From Fomitopsis serialis (taxonomy: Eukaryota; Basidiomycota; Agaricomycetes; Polyporales; Fomitopsidaceae), in contig NW_025954979.1 in assembly GCF_022376445.1 (NCBI RefSeq), forward strand, positions 186,001-250,000: a stretch of 64,000 nucleotides of DNA. Reading direction: 5' to 3'. A program made the position numbers and the translations under genes. Within the stretch, counting starts at the first letter, position 1. Each line of letters starts with the position of its first letter. Positions 50,220 through 60,186 of the stretch are shown here, piece after piece. The notes below the pieces were generated by a model, which saw nothing but the letters and a program-made list of their open reading frames with translations, was not told the DNA's origin and ran no database searches.

Positions 50220-52342
50220 ATGCTCCCTCCGCCCCCCGCATGGGCCAGGGACGACCTCCCGTCTCCCATCGCCCCAGAACAGCAGCAACGACGCCGCCCC
50301 GCAGAACCAAAGGTTCGAAAGCCCAATCCCCCTCCCCAAGATACCACCGACCAGCCAAAGAAACCCCGACACCGGCATTCGGCCTTTCAGCTCGCAGCAC
50401 TCAATGAACTCTACGACAAGGACGAGCACCCGGCGTTGGAGGAGCGCACTTCTCTTGCAGAGCGTCTCGGAATGTGAGCACCCTTCTCGTTGTCTTCCTC
50501 GACGTCGTCGTATTTCCATCCGCCGCCGCTCCTGTCTTCCCCCCAATTGCTCACGATCACTCAGGGAGACCAAGACCGTCAACTCCTGGTTCCAAAACAA
50601 ACGTGCGTCGTGCAAGAAGCGTCACAAAGGCTCCTCAGCGACCACCCCAGCTCCGAACGCCCGCGCTGGTTCGAGTGTAAATACCAGCGCGCCGACCAAG
50701 AAGCCCAGCAGCAACAACAACTCAGTGGAGCTCCCGCCTATTTCGGCCCTCATCGCATCCGTATCTGCTCGCCCAGGCCTCGGCCTCGGCCCACCGCTTC
50801 CCGACAACCCGAGTACGATGACTACGACGATGAGGAATACGTGCACCGATTACCGCCCACAAAGCAGCAGCTCTTCTACGCAGGCAATCCTTCACACCGT
50901 CACCTCGATGCCGCCGAGCAGAGCCAACGACCCAAGGCTCGTTCGCGGCCGTCTGCAGCGCAGACGGAGGAGCTCCGCAAAGTGTACGACGTGGATCCTC
51001 ATCCCTCGAAAGACGTACGGGAGCAGCTTGGACACAAAATCGGCATGTGAGTAGCTTCTGCATCGTTTTCTTTGACATCTGCGTCTATCACGCAGTGCCT
51101 TCGCGATGCCCCGTTGGGCATGATACATTATGGGCGTCTAACTCTTTGTTGTGCGATCAGGCCCGATCCAAAACAAGGTGCTGATGTGATTCTGAATTTC
51201 TCTCTTAGGCGCTATCAATCGGTCACGAACTGGTTCCAGAACCAACGCAGCATCGCGAAGAAGCGCAAGGATGAGGAAGAAGCACACGCTGCCGCGCTCG
51301 CTGCGCATGCCGCCTCCTCGTCGAAGCCGCGTATGTTCTCGCCGTTCCCTCCGGCGACGAGCGCGGCACATCCGTCGCTGTCCTTGGCAGTCCCACCGGC
51401 GACTAGCCACCCATCATTAGCGATACCGCACCACTCACAACATTCGATCTCGGCTCCTCCGCCGCGAGCCCGCCGTTCTTTGAGCGCCGCGCCGTTGAAC
51501 CGTGGTCATGATCTAAGCCATGGCTCGAGTCGATCAGTTTCTCGCCCATCTTCGCCACGCGTTTCTCCGTATCGCATGCCATCTGATCGTGTCCAGGGTC
51601 CGAGTCGTTTGCAGGAAAGACCTCGGCGCCCTCGTCGCACGCGTCCGGAACCGCACCAACTCGAAGCACTGAAAAAGCTCTTTCGGCGAACCTCGACGCC
51701 GAGCATCGAGGAGCGGGGTGCGCTCGCGCTCGAGGTCGGCATGGACGTCGGGAAAGTGACGAACTGGTTCCGTAACCTCCGGCAGACTGCGCGGAAACGT
51801 GCCACGGGCCTCCAGGACCAGTTGGAGGAGGGCGAGATCGACCAGGACGACCAGGACGAGTTGATGGATGTGGACGCAGACGACGTCAGCCTCGCGACGT
51901 ACCAGTCGAGGTCGGCGACGCCGATGCACTCAACGGGCGTGTCGTCCTCGGTGTCGTCGCCCCTCGTGCACGCGCTCCACCCGAGCCAGCCTCCGCCGCC
52001 GTACTCGCTCGAGGACGCCCGCGAGGAGATGCCCGTGCCGCGGTATGAGGCGCGGTATACCCCGCCCTCGCCCATGCAGCCGCCGAGCGAGGAGAATCTA
52101 CGACAGCTGTACACGTACGCGCGCGCGATGCGCCAGCGGCCTCCGCCGTTGAACGAGCATAGCTCGAGCTCGGACCCCGATGTGTATCCTGATGGCGACT
52201 CGCATATGGGCAGCGAGGAGGACGTGCAGGAGGCGTGACGCCCAGCCCGGAGAGCTCGCCCCCGCCCCCGTCGGCGCTGGCGTCTCCTGCGGTGTTCAGC
52301 ATGGGCGTGCAGAAGGCGGTCGACGTGAAGAGGCGCAGGTGA
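50220..52342 (+). CDS. Triple-homeodomain transcription factor
   Basis: Nuclear DNA-binding protein with three homeodomain-like units in one chain. HD1 has HSAFQLAALNELYDKDEHPA and recognition helix VNSWFQNKRASCKKR. HD2 has SAAQTEELRKVYDVDPHPSK and VTNWFQNQRSIAKKRK. HD3 has PHQLEALKKLFRRTSTPSIE and VTNWFRNLRQTARKR. The W-F-x-N core is kept in all three. Linkers are Ser/Pro/Ala-rich. Introns split HD1 (GGAAT|GTGAGC...TCAG|G) and HD2 (GGCAT|GTGAGT...TTAG|G) at the same point, after the helix-2 'LGM' or 'IGM', suggesting internal duplication. As written the frame ends at 52238 (EEDVQEA). One missing G in the GGCGTGACG context would extend it by about 34 residues to a basic end at 52342, so that end is given. 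Target genes unknown. Confidence 0.85.
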
Positions 52343-52769
52343 AGGTGGAGACGGGCGTGAAGGTAGAGGACGCGCTGTTGCTGTTAAGCTTCCATCACCA
52401 TGTCGTGCACTAAGCGGACGCAGAGTACATTGTGAGTGCCCTTGCTCAATGTTGGGTTTGGCGCTGACGCCCTTCGCAGAAAGCTATTATCGTCGTAGTG
52501 TCGCTGTATGCGCAGGACGGTATGCATATCATCCGCCCGCCCTCGTCCATACCAGTAATATCCCCCTCACCTGTCTTCCCCCACAACTCCACCATCGTCC
52601 TGCATTCTCGTAGCATACATAGTAAGTCGTCTCCCGTCGTTCTGTAGCAAGTCCCGCGATTCCCCGCCCGCCGTCTGTTTCTCCCGCCTCGGCCGTGTTT
52701 GTTCTCTCACGTCTATTGTCTCCCGTCTGTCCGCCGCCGGCGCCCCCTAGTACCTAGTCCCGTTATTCT
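52343..52769. other. Intergenic, 3' of homeobox gene and F-box copy A
   Basis: About 425 bp between converging genes; pyrimidine-rich (TCCCGTC-type words near 52625-52730), no coding frame recognised. Confidence 0.35.
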
Positions 52770-54617
52770 TTATCTATCGATGCCGTTGTTCACACGAGAC
52801 AGAGAAGAGAAGCTGTGTTTGGTACAATTGACATGAGAAATGTAATCGATTCCATCCTTGCATGTTGTGCGACTGAGACTTCGCGCTGCGTGGCTAGCAG
52901 TACCAAGCCCCGTCACTACAATAGTGGTCAAGGCTGAGTTACATCGTGTGCATAGTGCACTCACGGTCCATGGTCGATAATCGAAATCTTCCTCTTGCGC
53001 ATGGCCTCGCATCAGCCATTCCCAGTCTTCACAGCCAAAATCATCGGCCGTCCGGAACAGGACTTTAGTAGAAGGCCAAGGTTCGCCGAGCTCGACCGCA
53101 TCTCCCGTGCGAACCACCTGCCGTAGGCACGAGCGGGTGCCTACAAGCGTCAGAGATTTGTTGGCGACCGCGATGTCGGACCAGTCTACGACGGGCGGGT
53201 GTCCGTCGTCGTCAATGTGCGCGAAGGCCAGCCTCGGGAGGGTTGCCCACTGCGAAGGGACATCACAATGAGGGTTTCCTGCTTTCTTCAGGCTGCGGGG
53301 AAATCTGACATACCAGTCCGTTCCATCCGGTGTCGCGATGGTTCATGTTACCCTGTTCAAGCCAGAGACGTAGAGCGTTTAACCCGTCGGGGAATGCGCG
53401 TCTCAACGTGTCACATTGCGCCTGCCGAATATCGTCTAGCCAGATGTCAAGACCTAGTACCTGAAGGCTTGTTAGCGACCGGATGGCCGTCAGGACAGGA
53501 GATAGTTCCTCGACAGTGCTGCCCCCGTCACTAAAGTCCAGACACCGCAGTCTCTTCTTCGTCCGAATGAAGCCCGCTAACGCCTCGACTTCCGTGGTAG
53601 CGAAGACGGGAGGCGCCAAACGCAGCTTGAAGTGCGTGAGATGAGGGAGTGCAGAGGGATCACCTGCTAGAGCCGTGTAGACATCCGCAGGCGAGCCCGG
53701 GCAGAGGACAATGTGCAGAGCCTGGAGCTGGGCGCAGTGATGGAAGAGGAGCGTGATGTTGCCGAGATGACTGCCGTTGACAATGGTTAGATGAGTCAAA
53801 TTCTGCAGGACGTGGATCGGGCATTCCCAAATAGCCTGGCTCGGCGCGGTGAGCTGCGTCAGAGACCCTCTGCGGGACTCAAGCAATGATGCAAAGGGCG
53901 TGCGGTACACTGCCTGGTACAAATCGGACTCCAGTTCCTCGGGATCTTCAGGCAGATTGTATATATGGAGGCTCTCTGCTGGTAGTCTCTTGAGAATCTT
54001 CAACGCGTCCAAACACTGGATCCTGATGCAGATTCATGAGAACGATAGTGGAGGGACTCAATGCATAGCCTACGGCAAGCTGTACTCGCGAAGATTGACG
54101 GCGGTCGACGCCAGTGCCATCAGGACGTTGTCTCCAGGTAACAAGTACGACCGGAGGGTGGTGTACCATTTAAATGTCCGCAAATTGTGCATGCTGGTGA
54201 TAGCATTCGCCAGGCAACCTGATTTCAGCATCAGTCAGAGACAAAGGCTTTGACACCACGAGCAGCGAAAAAGTAACTCACACATTTCAAAGGTCGCGCC
54301 GTTGTCCGCGAATGCAAGTACATGCAGTTCTTTGACATAAGATGCGAACACAGGGTCGGTGATGATGCGCAGTAGTATACAACACGACTTGCATCCGCGG
54401 TCTCCGCCACTGGCAGGAGGCTCGTCGGTAAAGCCATAACTGACTTCCCAGTACCCAAAGTTTATACGGAGCGTCGAGAACAATGTGCGAGCGGCGAGAT
54501 CATGAAAGAACCTGGAGACAGCCAGGCATTCCCGGCTCGTGGCGGGGGTGTATGGCTCAGAACGATTTGCCATAATTCTGGCGGAAGACGTCCAGACCAT
54601 CGAGAGTCTGCCTCCAT
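52770..54617 (-). CDS. F-box/leucine-rich protein, copy A of inverted pair
   Basis: Putative substrate adaptor of an SCF ubiquitin ligase. The start (MEADSRWSGR) leads straight into an F-box: LPPELWQIVLSHTPP, then RECLAVSRFFHDLAARTLFS. LRR-like repeats follow (CPIHVLQNLTHLTIVNGSHL, NITLLFHHCAQLQALHIVL, LPHLTHFKLRLAPPV, KKRLRCLDFSDGGSTVEELS, RSLTSLQVLGLDIWLDD). A conserved tail contains LGEPWPSTKVLFRTADDFGC and EDWEWLMRGHAQ. One base appears lost in the C run after SHTPP (about 54552), which splits the F-box frame. The stop used by copy B is CGA here, so the frame runs on to 52770 unless the GTGAGT at about 52965 opens an intron, in which case TGA follows directly. Its twin is copy B. Confidence 0.72.
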
Positions 54618-54654
54618 TTTGCTGCGATGCTGTAGAGAACGCACTTGTCAGTAG
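52966..54654 (-). repeat. Inverted duplication, left arm (F-box copy A)
   Basis: About 1.69 kb arm similar base for base, introns included, to the right arm at 54993-56685 in opposite orientation. Arm end near the centre: CTTGTCAGTAG at 54644-54654, matching CTACTGACAAG at 54993. Confidence 0.8.
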
Positions 54655-55039
54655 CTGGTCCGAGAACGTGCCCGACTGAAACGACCGTGCCAATGCTTTC
54701 ATACCGTATCGAATGCTCGCACTCTGTGATGCTACGCTTGATTCCTTCGAGCTAAACTTCCAATCTCCTCCTCTCAGTATAATACTCGAGAATGGGATCA
54801 AATTCAAGGGAGTGCGGGATGGCGATCCGCGAGAGGACGGCGGCCGCCGCTGAGTCTAACTGGTAACCTATCAATAAGTAGTCTATATCGGCCAGGGATC
54901 TCGACCATGAGCCCTCCTCAGATCCAATCGCACCGTATCGGCCCCGGCCACAGCCGCTTCCACCGTGGGCCACACCTTCTTTGTGATTCAAGAACTACTG
55001 ACAAGCGCGTTCTCTACGGCATCAGACCTTCACAGCCAA
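54618..55039. other. Centre of the inverted duplication (divergent promoters)
   Basis: Between the two F-box starts. The unique spacer is 54655-54992, about 340 bp. A minus-strand frame at 54752-54991 has no family motif. It probably carries both promoters. Confidence 0.45.
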
Positions 55040-56685
55040 ATGGAGGTGGAAGACACCCGATGGTCTGAACGTCTTCCGCCAGAACTATGGCAGATCGTTC
55101 TGAGCCATACACCCCCCGCCACGACCCGAGAATGCCTGGCTATCTCCAGGTTCTTTCATGATCTCGCCGCTCGCATAGTGTTCTCGGCGCTCCGTATACA
55201 CTTCGGGTACTGGGAAGTCAGTTATGGCTTTACCGACGAGCCCCCTGAGGGAGACCGCGGATGCAAGTCGTGTTGTGTGCTACTGCGCATCATCACCGAC
55301 CCTGTGTTCGCGTCTTATGTCAAAGAACTGCATGTACTTGCATTCGCGAACAACGTCGCTCCCTTCGAGATGTGTGAGTTACATTTTTGCTGCTCGTGAT
55401 GCCCAAGTTTGTCTCTGACTGATATTGGGATCAGGTGGCCTGGCGAATGCTATCAGCAGCATGCACAATTTGCGGACATTCAAGTGGTACACCACCCTCC
55501 CGTCGCATTTGCTACCTGGCGACAACATCCTGATGGCACTGGCGTCGACCGCCGTCAACCTTCGCGAGTACAGCTTGCCGTAGGTTATGCATCGAGTCCC
55601 TCCATCATCGTTCTCATAAATCTGCATCAGGATCCAGTGTTTGGACGCGTTGAAGATTCTCAAGAGAATTCCAGCAGCGAGCCTCTGTGTGTACAATCTG
55701 CAGGACGAGCCCCGGGAACCGGCGTCCGATTGTACGAGGTGTACCGCTCGTCCTTTGCATCATTGCTTGAGTCCCGCAGAGGGTCTCTGACGCAGCTTGC
55801 CGCACCGAGCCGGGCGATTTGGGAATGCCCGATCCGCATCCTGCAGGATTTGACACATCTGACCATTGACAACGGTGGTCATCTCGGCAACATCACGCTC
55901 CTCTTCCACCACTGCGCCCAGCTCCAGGCTCTGCACATTGTCCTCCGCCCTGACTCGCCCATGGACCTCTATGCCGCTTTAGAGGCACATCCCTCTGCGC
56001 TCCCGCATCTCACGCACCTCAAGCTTCAGTTGACGCGTCCCGCCGTCATCACCACGGAGCGTGAGGCGTTGGCGGGCTTCATTCGGACGAAGAAGAGACT
56101 GCGGTGTCTGGATTACAGTGACGCGAGCACCACTGTCGAGCTAGCTCCTGTCCTGACGGCCATCCGGTCGCTATCGAGCCTGGAGGTTCTAGGGCTTGAT
56201 CTTTGTCTCGAAGATGTCGGGCGGGGACAATGTGATTCGCTGAGAGACGCAATGCCCGACGGATTAAGGGCCCTACGTCTCTGGCTTGAATACATGGACC
56301 TGGTCCCGGAGGATAACGAATGGGATGACTGGTATGTCGGATATCCCCGCAGTCTATGAAGAGAGCAGGAAATCTCATTGTGATATCCCTCCCCAGTGGG
56401 CAACCCTTCCGAAGCTGGCCTTTGCACACGTTGATGATGACGGGAGCCTGCCGATGGTAGACTGGCCCGACATCGCGGTGCCAACAAGTCTCTGGCTCTT
56501 GTAGGCCGCTGCTCGTCCCTATGGCATGTGGTTCGCACGGAAGATACGTTCGAGCTCGGCGAACCTTGGCCTTCCACTAAGGTCCTGTTTCGAACGGCCG
56601 AGGATTTTGGGTGTGAAGACTGGGAGTGGCTGATGCGGGGCCATGCGCAAGTGGACGAGTTCGATTATTGATCGTGGACCATGCC
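54993..56685 (+). repeat. Inverted duplication, right arm (F-box copy B)
   Basis: About 1.69 kb arm in inverted orientation to 52966-54654, with clear divergence by base substitutions and small indels. Both exon and intron sequence are duplicated, so it arose at the DNA level, not by retroposition. Confidence 0.8.
55040..56671 (+). CDS. F-box/leucine-rich protein, copy B of inverted pair
   Basis: Paralogue of the copy A product. Start MEVEDTRWSERLPPELWQIV gives an intact F-box (LPPELWQIVLSHTPP, TRECLAISRFFHDLAARIVF). Intron GTGAGT...GATCAG follows FEMC; a second, GTAGGT...CATCAG, precedes the LDALKILKRIPAASL segment. LRR-like repeats resemble those of copy A (NITLLFHHCAQLQALHIVL, LPHLTHLKLQLTRPA, RSLSSLEVLGLDLCLED). 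It ends with EDFGCEDWEWLMRGHAQ and a TGA at 56671. One T seems lost in the run at about 55731 (copy A has GATTTGTAC where B has GATTGTAC), breaking the frame before the LRRs. Compared with A, B keeps the F-box frame and the stop codon. Confidence 0.75.
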
Positions 56686-57012
56686 TGTGCAGAGTTCATG
56701 GATCAGAGGCCGATTGACTATGTAATGGAAAGACAGTATCAACGTATTCAAGCGTACAGGCGTGTAATTGCTGGCATCTCTTTATGAAGCAGCCCATGGC
56801 AATGCTTTCTGAACCCGCTGATGCTCTTCGAGTCTAAGCCAATGATGGAGCCCAAAATTGGCTCGCTCCGACCGCGCCTCCAAGAGGGTCGGCTGACTGA
56901 ATGTATGATAAGACAAATCCTACAATGCGAAACAACCAGACAAGCTCCGAGAGAGGTAGCCATGCAAGACACCAGCATACATGCCGTCATACACGGGTCA
57001 GACACAGAATCG
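56672..57012. other. Intergenic between converging 3' ends
   Basis: About 340 bp between F-box copy B and the HNH gene; no coding signal recognised. Confidence 0.35.
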
Positions 57013-58128
57013 TTAAGAAAGACTATCTTCTTGATTGATACGCCACGTATGCAGTTTGTCCGCCAGCACAAACTCCAACGCCTTCCGCCCCTCGACGCCG
57101 CCCACTTATCGACCTGCTCCAGATCGACAAACCCTTCGCGCAGGTCGTCGCTGGGATCCCACTCCTCGTTGGCCTCGTCGGCCCCCTTCATGTGCTTCAG
57201 CACCCCCTGCAGGAAGTGGTCGCGGAAGAGGTCGTCGAGGGGGCGCAAGCGGTGATCCGCGTGTGGGAGAAGTCGACGTGTAGCCCGTCGTATTCGATGT
57301 AGTCGTTGATGAACGCGGTGACGCGGTAGTCCCTCTGGTGCGGATTGCGAGTCAGCCCTGGGTATTTACTAGAGCGCAGGGAGACCTTGCTTACGTCCGG
57401 GTCGATGGAGAACTCGTACGCATCCCAGCCATCATGCAGCGATGAGTCGAGCAGGATGATGTTCTGGATGGAGTCGATCTTCGTGGGTCCGCCGACGGCG
57501 GAGGCGGTGCTGGGTCGATGATTTGCGCTGTGAACCCTATCCGCGCGAACTACGGCGCAAGTTGTCTGGTCAGTACTTTGTAATGTATCGTCCTGGATCG
57601 TATACCTCAGCTGCGTGCGATCGCGGAAAGATGTGCGCGGCCTTGAGGCGGGAATAGGAGGCGTGTTGGGCTCCCGTGACGACGCACTTGTTGTTCCTTT
57701 CGCGCGCCCGCTGCCGGTAATCATCGTCTGCAGTACTGTGAGTTAGACCAATATGATATTGAGGTCGAGTTTACGGACGGAGTGGCCCGCCGTAGAAGAC
57801 GTGGGAACCGTGTGCGAGCGCAGTCCGTCGCCAGAAACACCTTCATCGCTAAACTGTCTGTGCAACAGTTTCCGACAACGTCCCTGGTAGAAGCAACTTG
57901 AAGTTCACTTACCACCCGAGTGGCCATACTGCCAGAAACCTGCAAGCGAGGAAAAGAGGATGTTGTCAGCGCATTCGCTACACGGCGCAAGATAAAGGAG
58001 GGCGTACCAGCAATGGTATGGCCAGAAGGATCGCAACGAAGACGTTGCGTTTGGGGAGTGGGGGTTGCGGCCTGAGCGAGTTCGCCATCTTGTACAGATA
58101 TGATGTCAATCGGTACGGCTGGTTTCAT
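57013..58128 (-). CDS. HNH nuclease-domain protein (fungal type, frame interrupted)
   Basis: Member of a basidiomycete family with an HNH-type nuclease fold; biological role unknown, possibly mobile-element derived. N-terminus MKPAVPIDIISVQDGELAQA, then an intron-split HTIAGFWQYGHSG segment. The HNH core reads RERNNKCVVTGAQHA and KAAHIFPRSHAAE (Cys and His ligands, catalytic His in AAHIFPRSH). SIQNIILLDSSLHDGWDAYE carries the N and second H, followed by PDVSKVSL. The C-terminal part has DDLFRDHFLQGVLKHMKGAD and ends LHTWRINQEDSLS. The frame must slip about three times (near 57165, 57260 and 57490), each where one base of a short run is missing. Introns keep phase around the HNH core. Either sequence error or an early pseudogene. 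Confidence 0.72.
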
Positions 58129-58811
58129 TGATTGCAGAAGTAATGTAATCGTTTGCGAAACATTGCTGCCGTGTCCTATGAAGGATTCATGTCGTCGATT
58201 GAAGTAGTGTGATAGTTCAAAATGCGTGGCGTGAGGGTGCGCACGATTGGATCTGAGGGGATCGGGGACGATCAGCCGACATTGATGTGCCTAAATCAGG
58301 CGCTTGTTACTGCTCGAAACCACCTGTCACCTGGTCTGCGTTCAACCAGACAAATCCCAAGTTCTACTGTAACAGTCAACCTGCATTGGATCTCGTCGTG
58401 GTTCATAAAACGCCTCGACGTCCTATGGTGGCTCCTAACTAGTTAACTAGCTAGTGTTGGATACAGGTGACTTGCTTTCTGTTCCTCTGAGTCGGTGATG
58501 CATGCGCCTCCGAGTCGGCCTGCTGATTGACCATGGGCCAGAATTTAATTCGAGGCCTCCATAGCACCCCCGCGAACGCGGCCGTCCCGTCAGCGGATCA
58601 GAGGGCGCCGCATCTCCACTGTGAAGCATCTCTTAGGGGCGGCGGCGTCGTGTATGACGTCATTGCCTGTGTCAGTGCTACGCCTCTCCAATGCCTACCC
58701 AGAGGGTATATACGTTGGTTTGCGAGGGATCTGGCCCCCAATTCTTGACTGAGCCACGACGTTATACGACACGACCTACGACGACCAGAATTTATACAAC
58801 GAATCATCAGC
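58129..58811. other. Intergenic, divergent promoter region
   Basis: About 680 bp between the HNH start and the membrane protein start. It contains overlapping palindromes at 58436-58454. No coding frame is recognised. Confidence 0.45.
58436..58454. repeat. Overlapping CTAG palindromes
   Basis: TAACTAGTTA (58436-58445), CTAGTTAACTAG (58439-58450) and CTAGCTAG (58447-58454) are perfect palindromes that overlap. Could be a dimeric regulator site or chance. Confidence 0.6.
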
Positions 58812-59594
58812 ATGTGGATTGGACACTACGCCTCCGGTACGTTCACCCTCACTGATCCATTTCTCGCAAGGTCTTGACGCCGTACACCCAGCCTTCATCG
58901 CGAAAACCATCGCACCGGGCATCCCCCTCTCCGTCCTCGCGCTCTCCAGCAGCGCCGCGGACGCGCTCTTCTTCCTCCTCAACTTCGCCGGCCTCGAGTC
59001 GTTCAACCTCGACCAGTCGATCGTCGCGCGCTCGGGCTGCTTCCCGTACACGAACGACTACCCGTACAGCCACTCGCTCGCGGGCATGGGCGTCGCGGGC
59101 GCGCTCGTCGCGCTGGGTACAAGCTGCTGTGCCCGCACGCGCGGGTGTCCCTGACGGACTTTGCGGTGATCACTGCGACGGGGCTGAGCCATTTCGTGAT
59201 GGAGCTGCCTGTGCACCGGAAGGGTACGTCATCCCCTTTCTCGCGTTCATTACTACCAGAAGACGACCGTCCTGCACAGACGTGAAGCTGACGCCGCACG
59301 ACGACGTCGCGGCGGGCGCGGGGTGGTTTGACTCGCCCGCGACGGATTCGTCGGGGAGACCGCGCTCTTCCTCGCGAGCCTGTGGTTCTACACGCGTTTC
59401 GCGCCCAAGGTCACGCAGACGGGCTGGCTGACGAACAAGAACCGGCTGACGTGGATCGCGGCTTCTTCGTCGCGCAGCAGGCGCAGTTCTGCTTCACGGC
59501 GGCGCCGACGCAGGAGGCGCGCTGGGTGCATGCGCCGCTGTTCTTGAGCATGATACTGGGGAGCAGCTACCTGTTGGGAAAGCTTGAGAGTTAA
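58812..59594 (+). CDS. Conserved multi-pass membrane protein, YdjM/PF04307-like
   Basis: A protein of about 230 residues shared by fungi and bacteria, with no known role in fungi; it resembles the YdjM-type membrane-bound hydrolase family. Exon 1 (58812-58836) encodes MWIGHYAS and joins to FIAKTIAPGIPLSVLALSSS. The motif GHYAS with later CFPYTNDYPYSHSLAG and ITATGLSHFVMELPVHRK gives conserved His residues in or near TM segments. TM segments include LSVLALSSSAADALFFLLNF. The C-terminus WVHAPLFLSMILGSSYLLGK ends LES. Frame slips are needed near 59115 (GCGCTGGG) and near 59350 and 59465. Family assignment is by pattern; a profile search would settle it. Confidence 0.7.
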
Positions 59595-60186
59595 TGTAGT
59601 GGGTGACAGTAACTTGAAATGAATGATGGTGTATTGTAGTAATGTCTCATGAAATTGTTTTGTCTCCGGAGATGTGAGCTTGCCGGCAATTACTCAAGGT
59701 CATTCACGTCAGATCTACAGACTGAAGAAGCAGTGAACGGACCTGAAGCCATATCACTAGGTTTACTGTTGGGCAATTCGACCTGACTTGGCATGTCGCC
59801 GGCACCTGCTAAAGCCGAATGTCCTCTCATTGGGATTCAGCCAGTATGCTACCAGGCGATTCATAGAGTGAATGCTGTTTGAGAGAATCTTGTCAAAGCA
59901 GTTACGTATACTGCACAACAGACGTACAGGATACAATTAATGGCAGATGCCCCGCCAATTATTGGTGGGAGTGGCTGTGAAGACTAAAATGCGGGGCCCC
60001 GGCCGATCGAGTGTGTGACCGGCCCGGGTAAACGGGAGGAGGTGCATTACCGGACCCTCAGCCACCCGTTCCCTGAGGCAGCTCGCTCGGCCGTCGATCC
60101 TCCAGGCGGTCACGGTGGTCACCAGCATCCAGCGACGCGCATATAACCACCCCCGCTACGTGCTCGTCGTCCGAACACTCCCAACA
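59595..60186. other. Intergenic, promoter of the (methyl)isocitrate lyase gene
   Basis: About 590 bp. AT-rich first half, then GC-rich from 59985 with GGTCACGGTGGTCACC (60107-60122), a near-palindrome built from GGTCAC halves, and a TATA box at 60142. Confidence 0.45.
60142..60146 (+). promoter_or_regulatory. TATA box of the (methyl)isocitrate lyase gene
   Basis: GCATATAACC, 45 bp before the start codon, in GC-rich surroundings; a strong core-promoter candidate with a very short leader. Confidence 0.5.

Noticed and set aside
49876..50400. 174-residue minus-strand open frame upstream of the homeobox gene
   Set aside because: Runs antisense into the homeobox coding region; no motif; complement of pyrimidine-rich leader.
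54752..54991. 79-residue minus-strand frame in the palindrome centre
   Set aside because: No family motif and lies where both F-box promoters should be.
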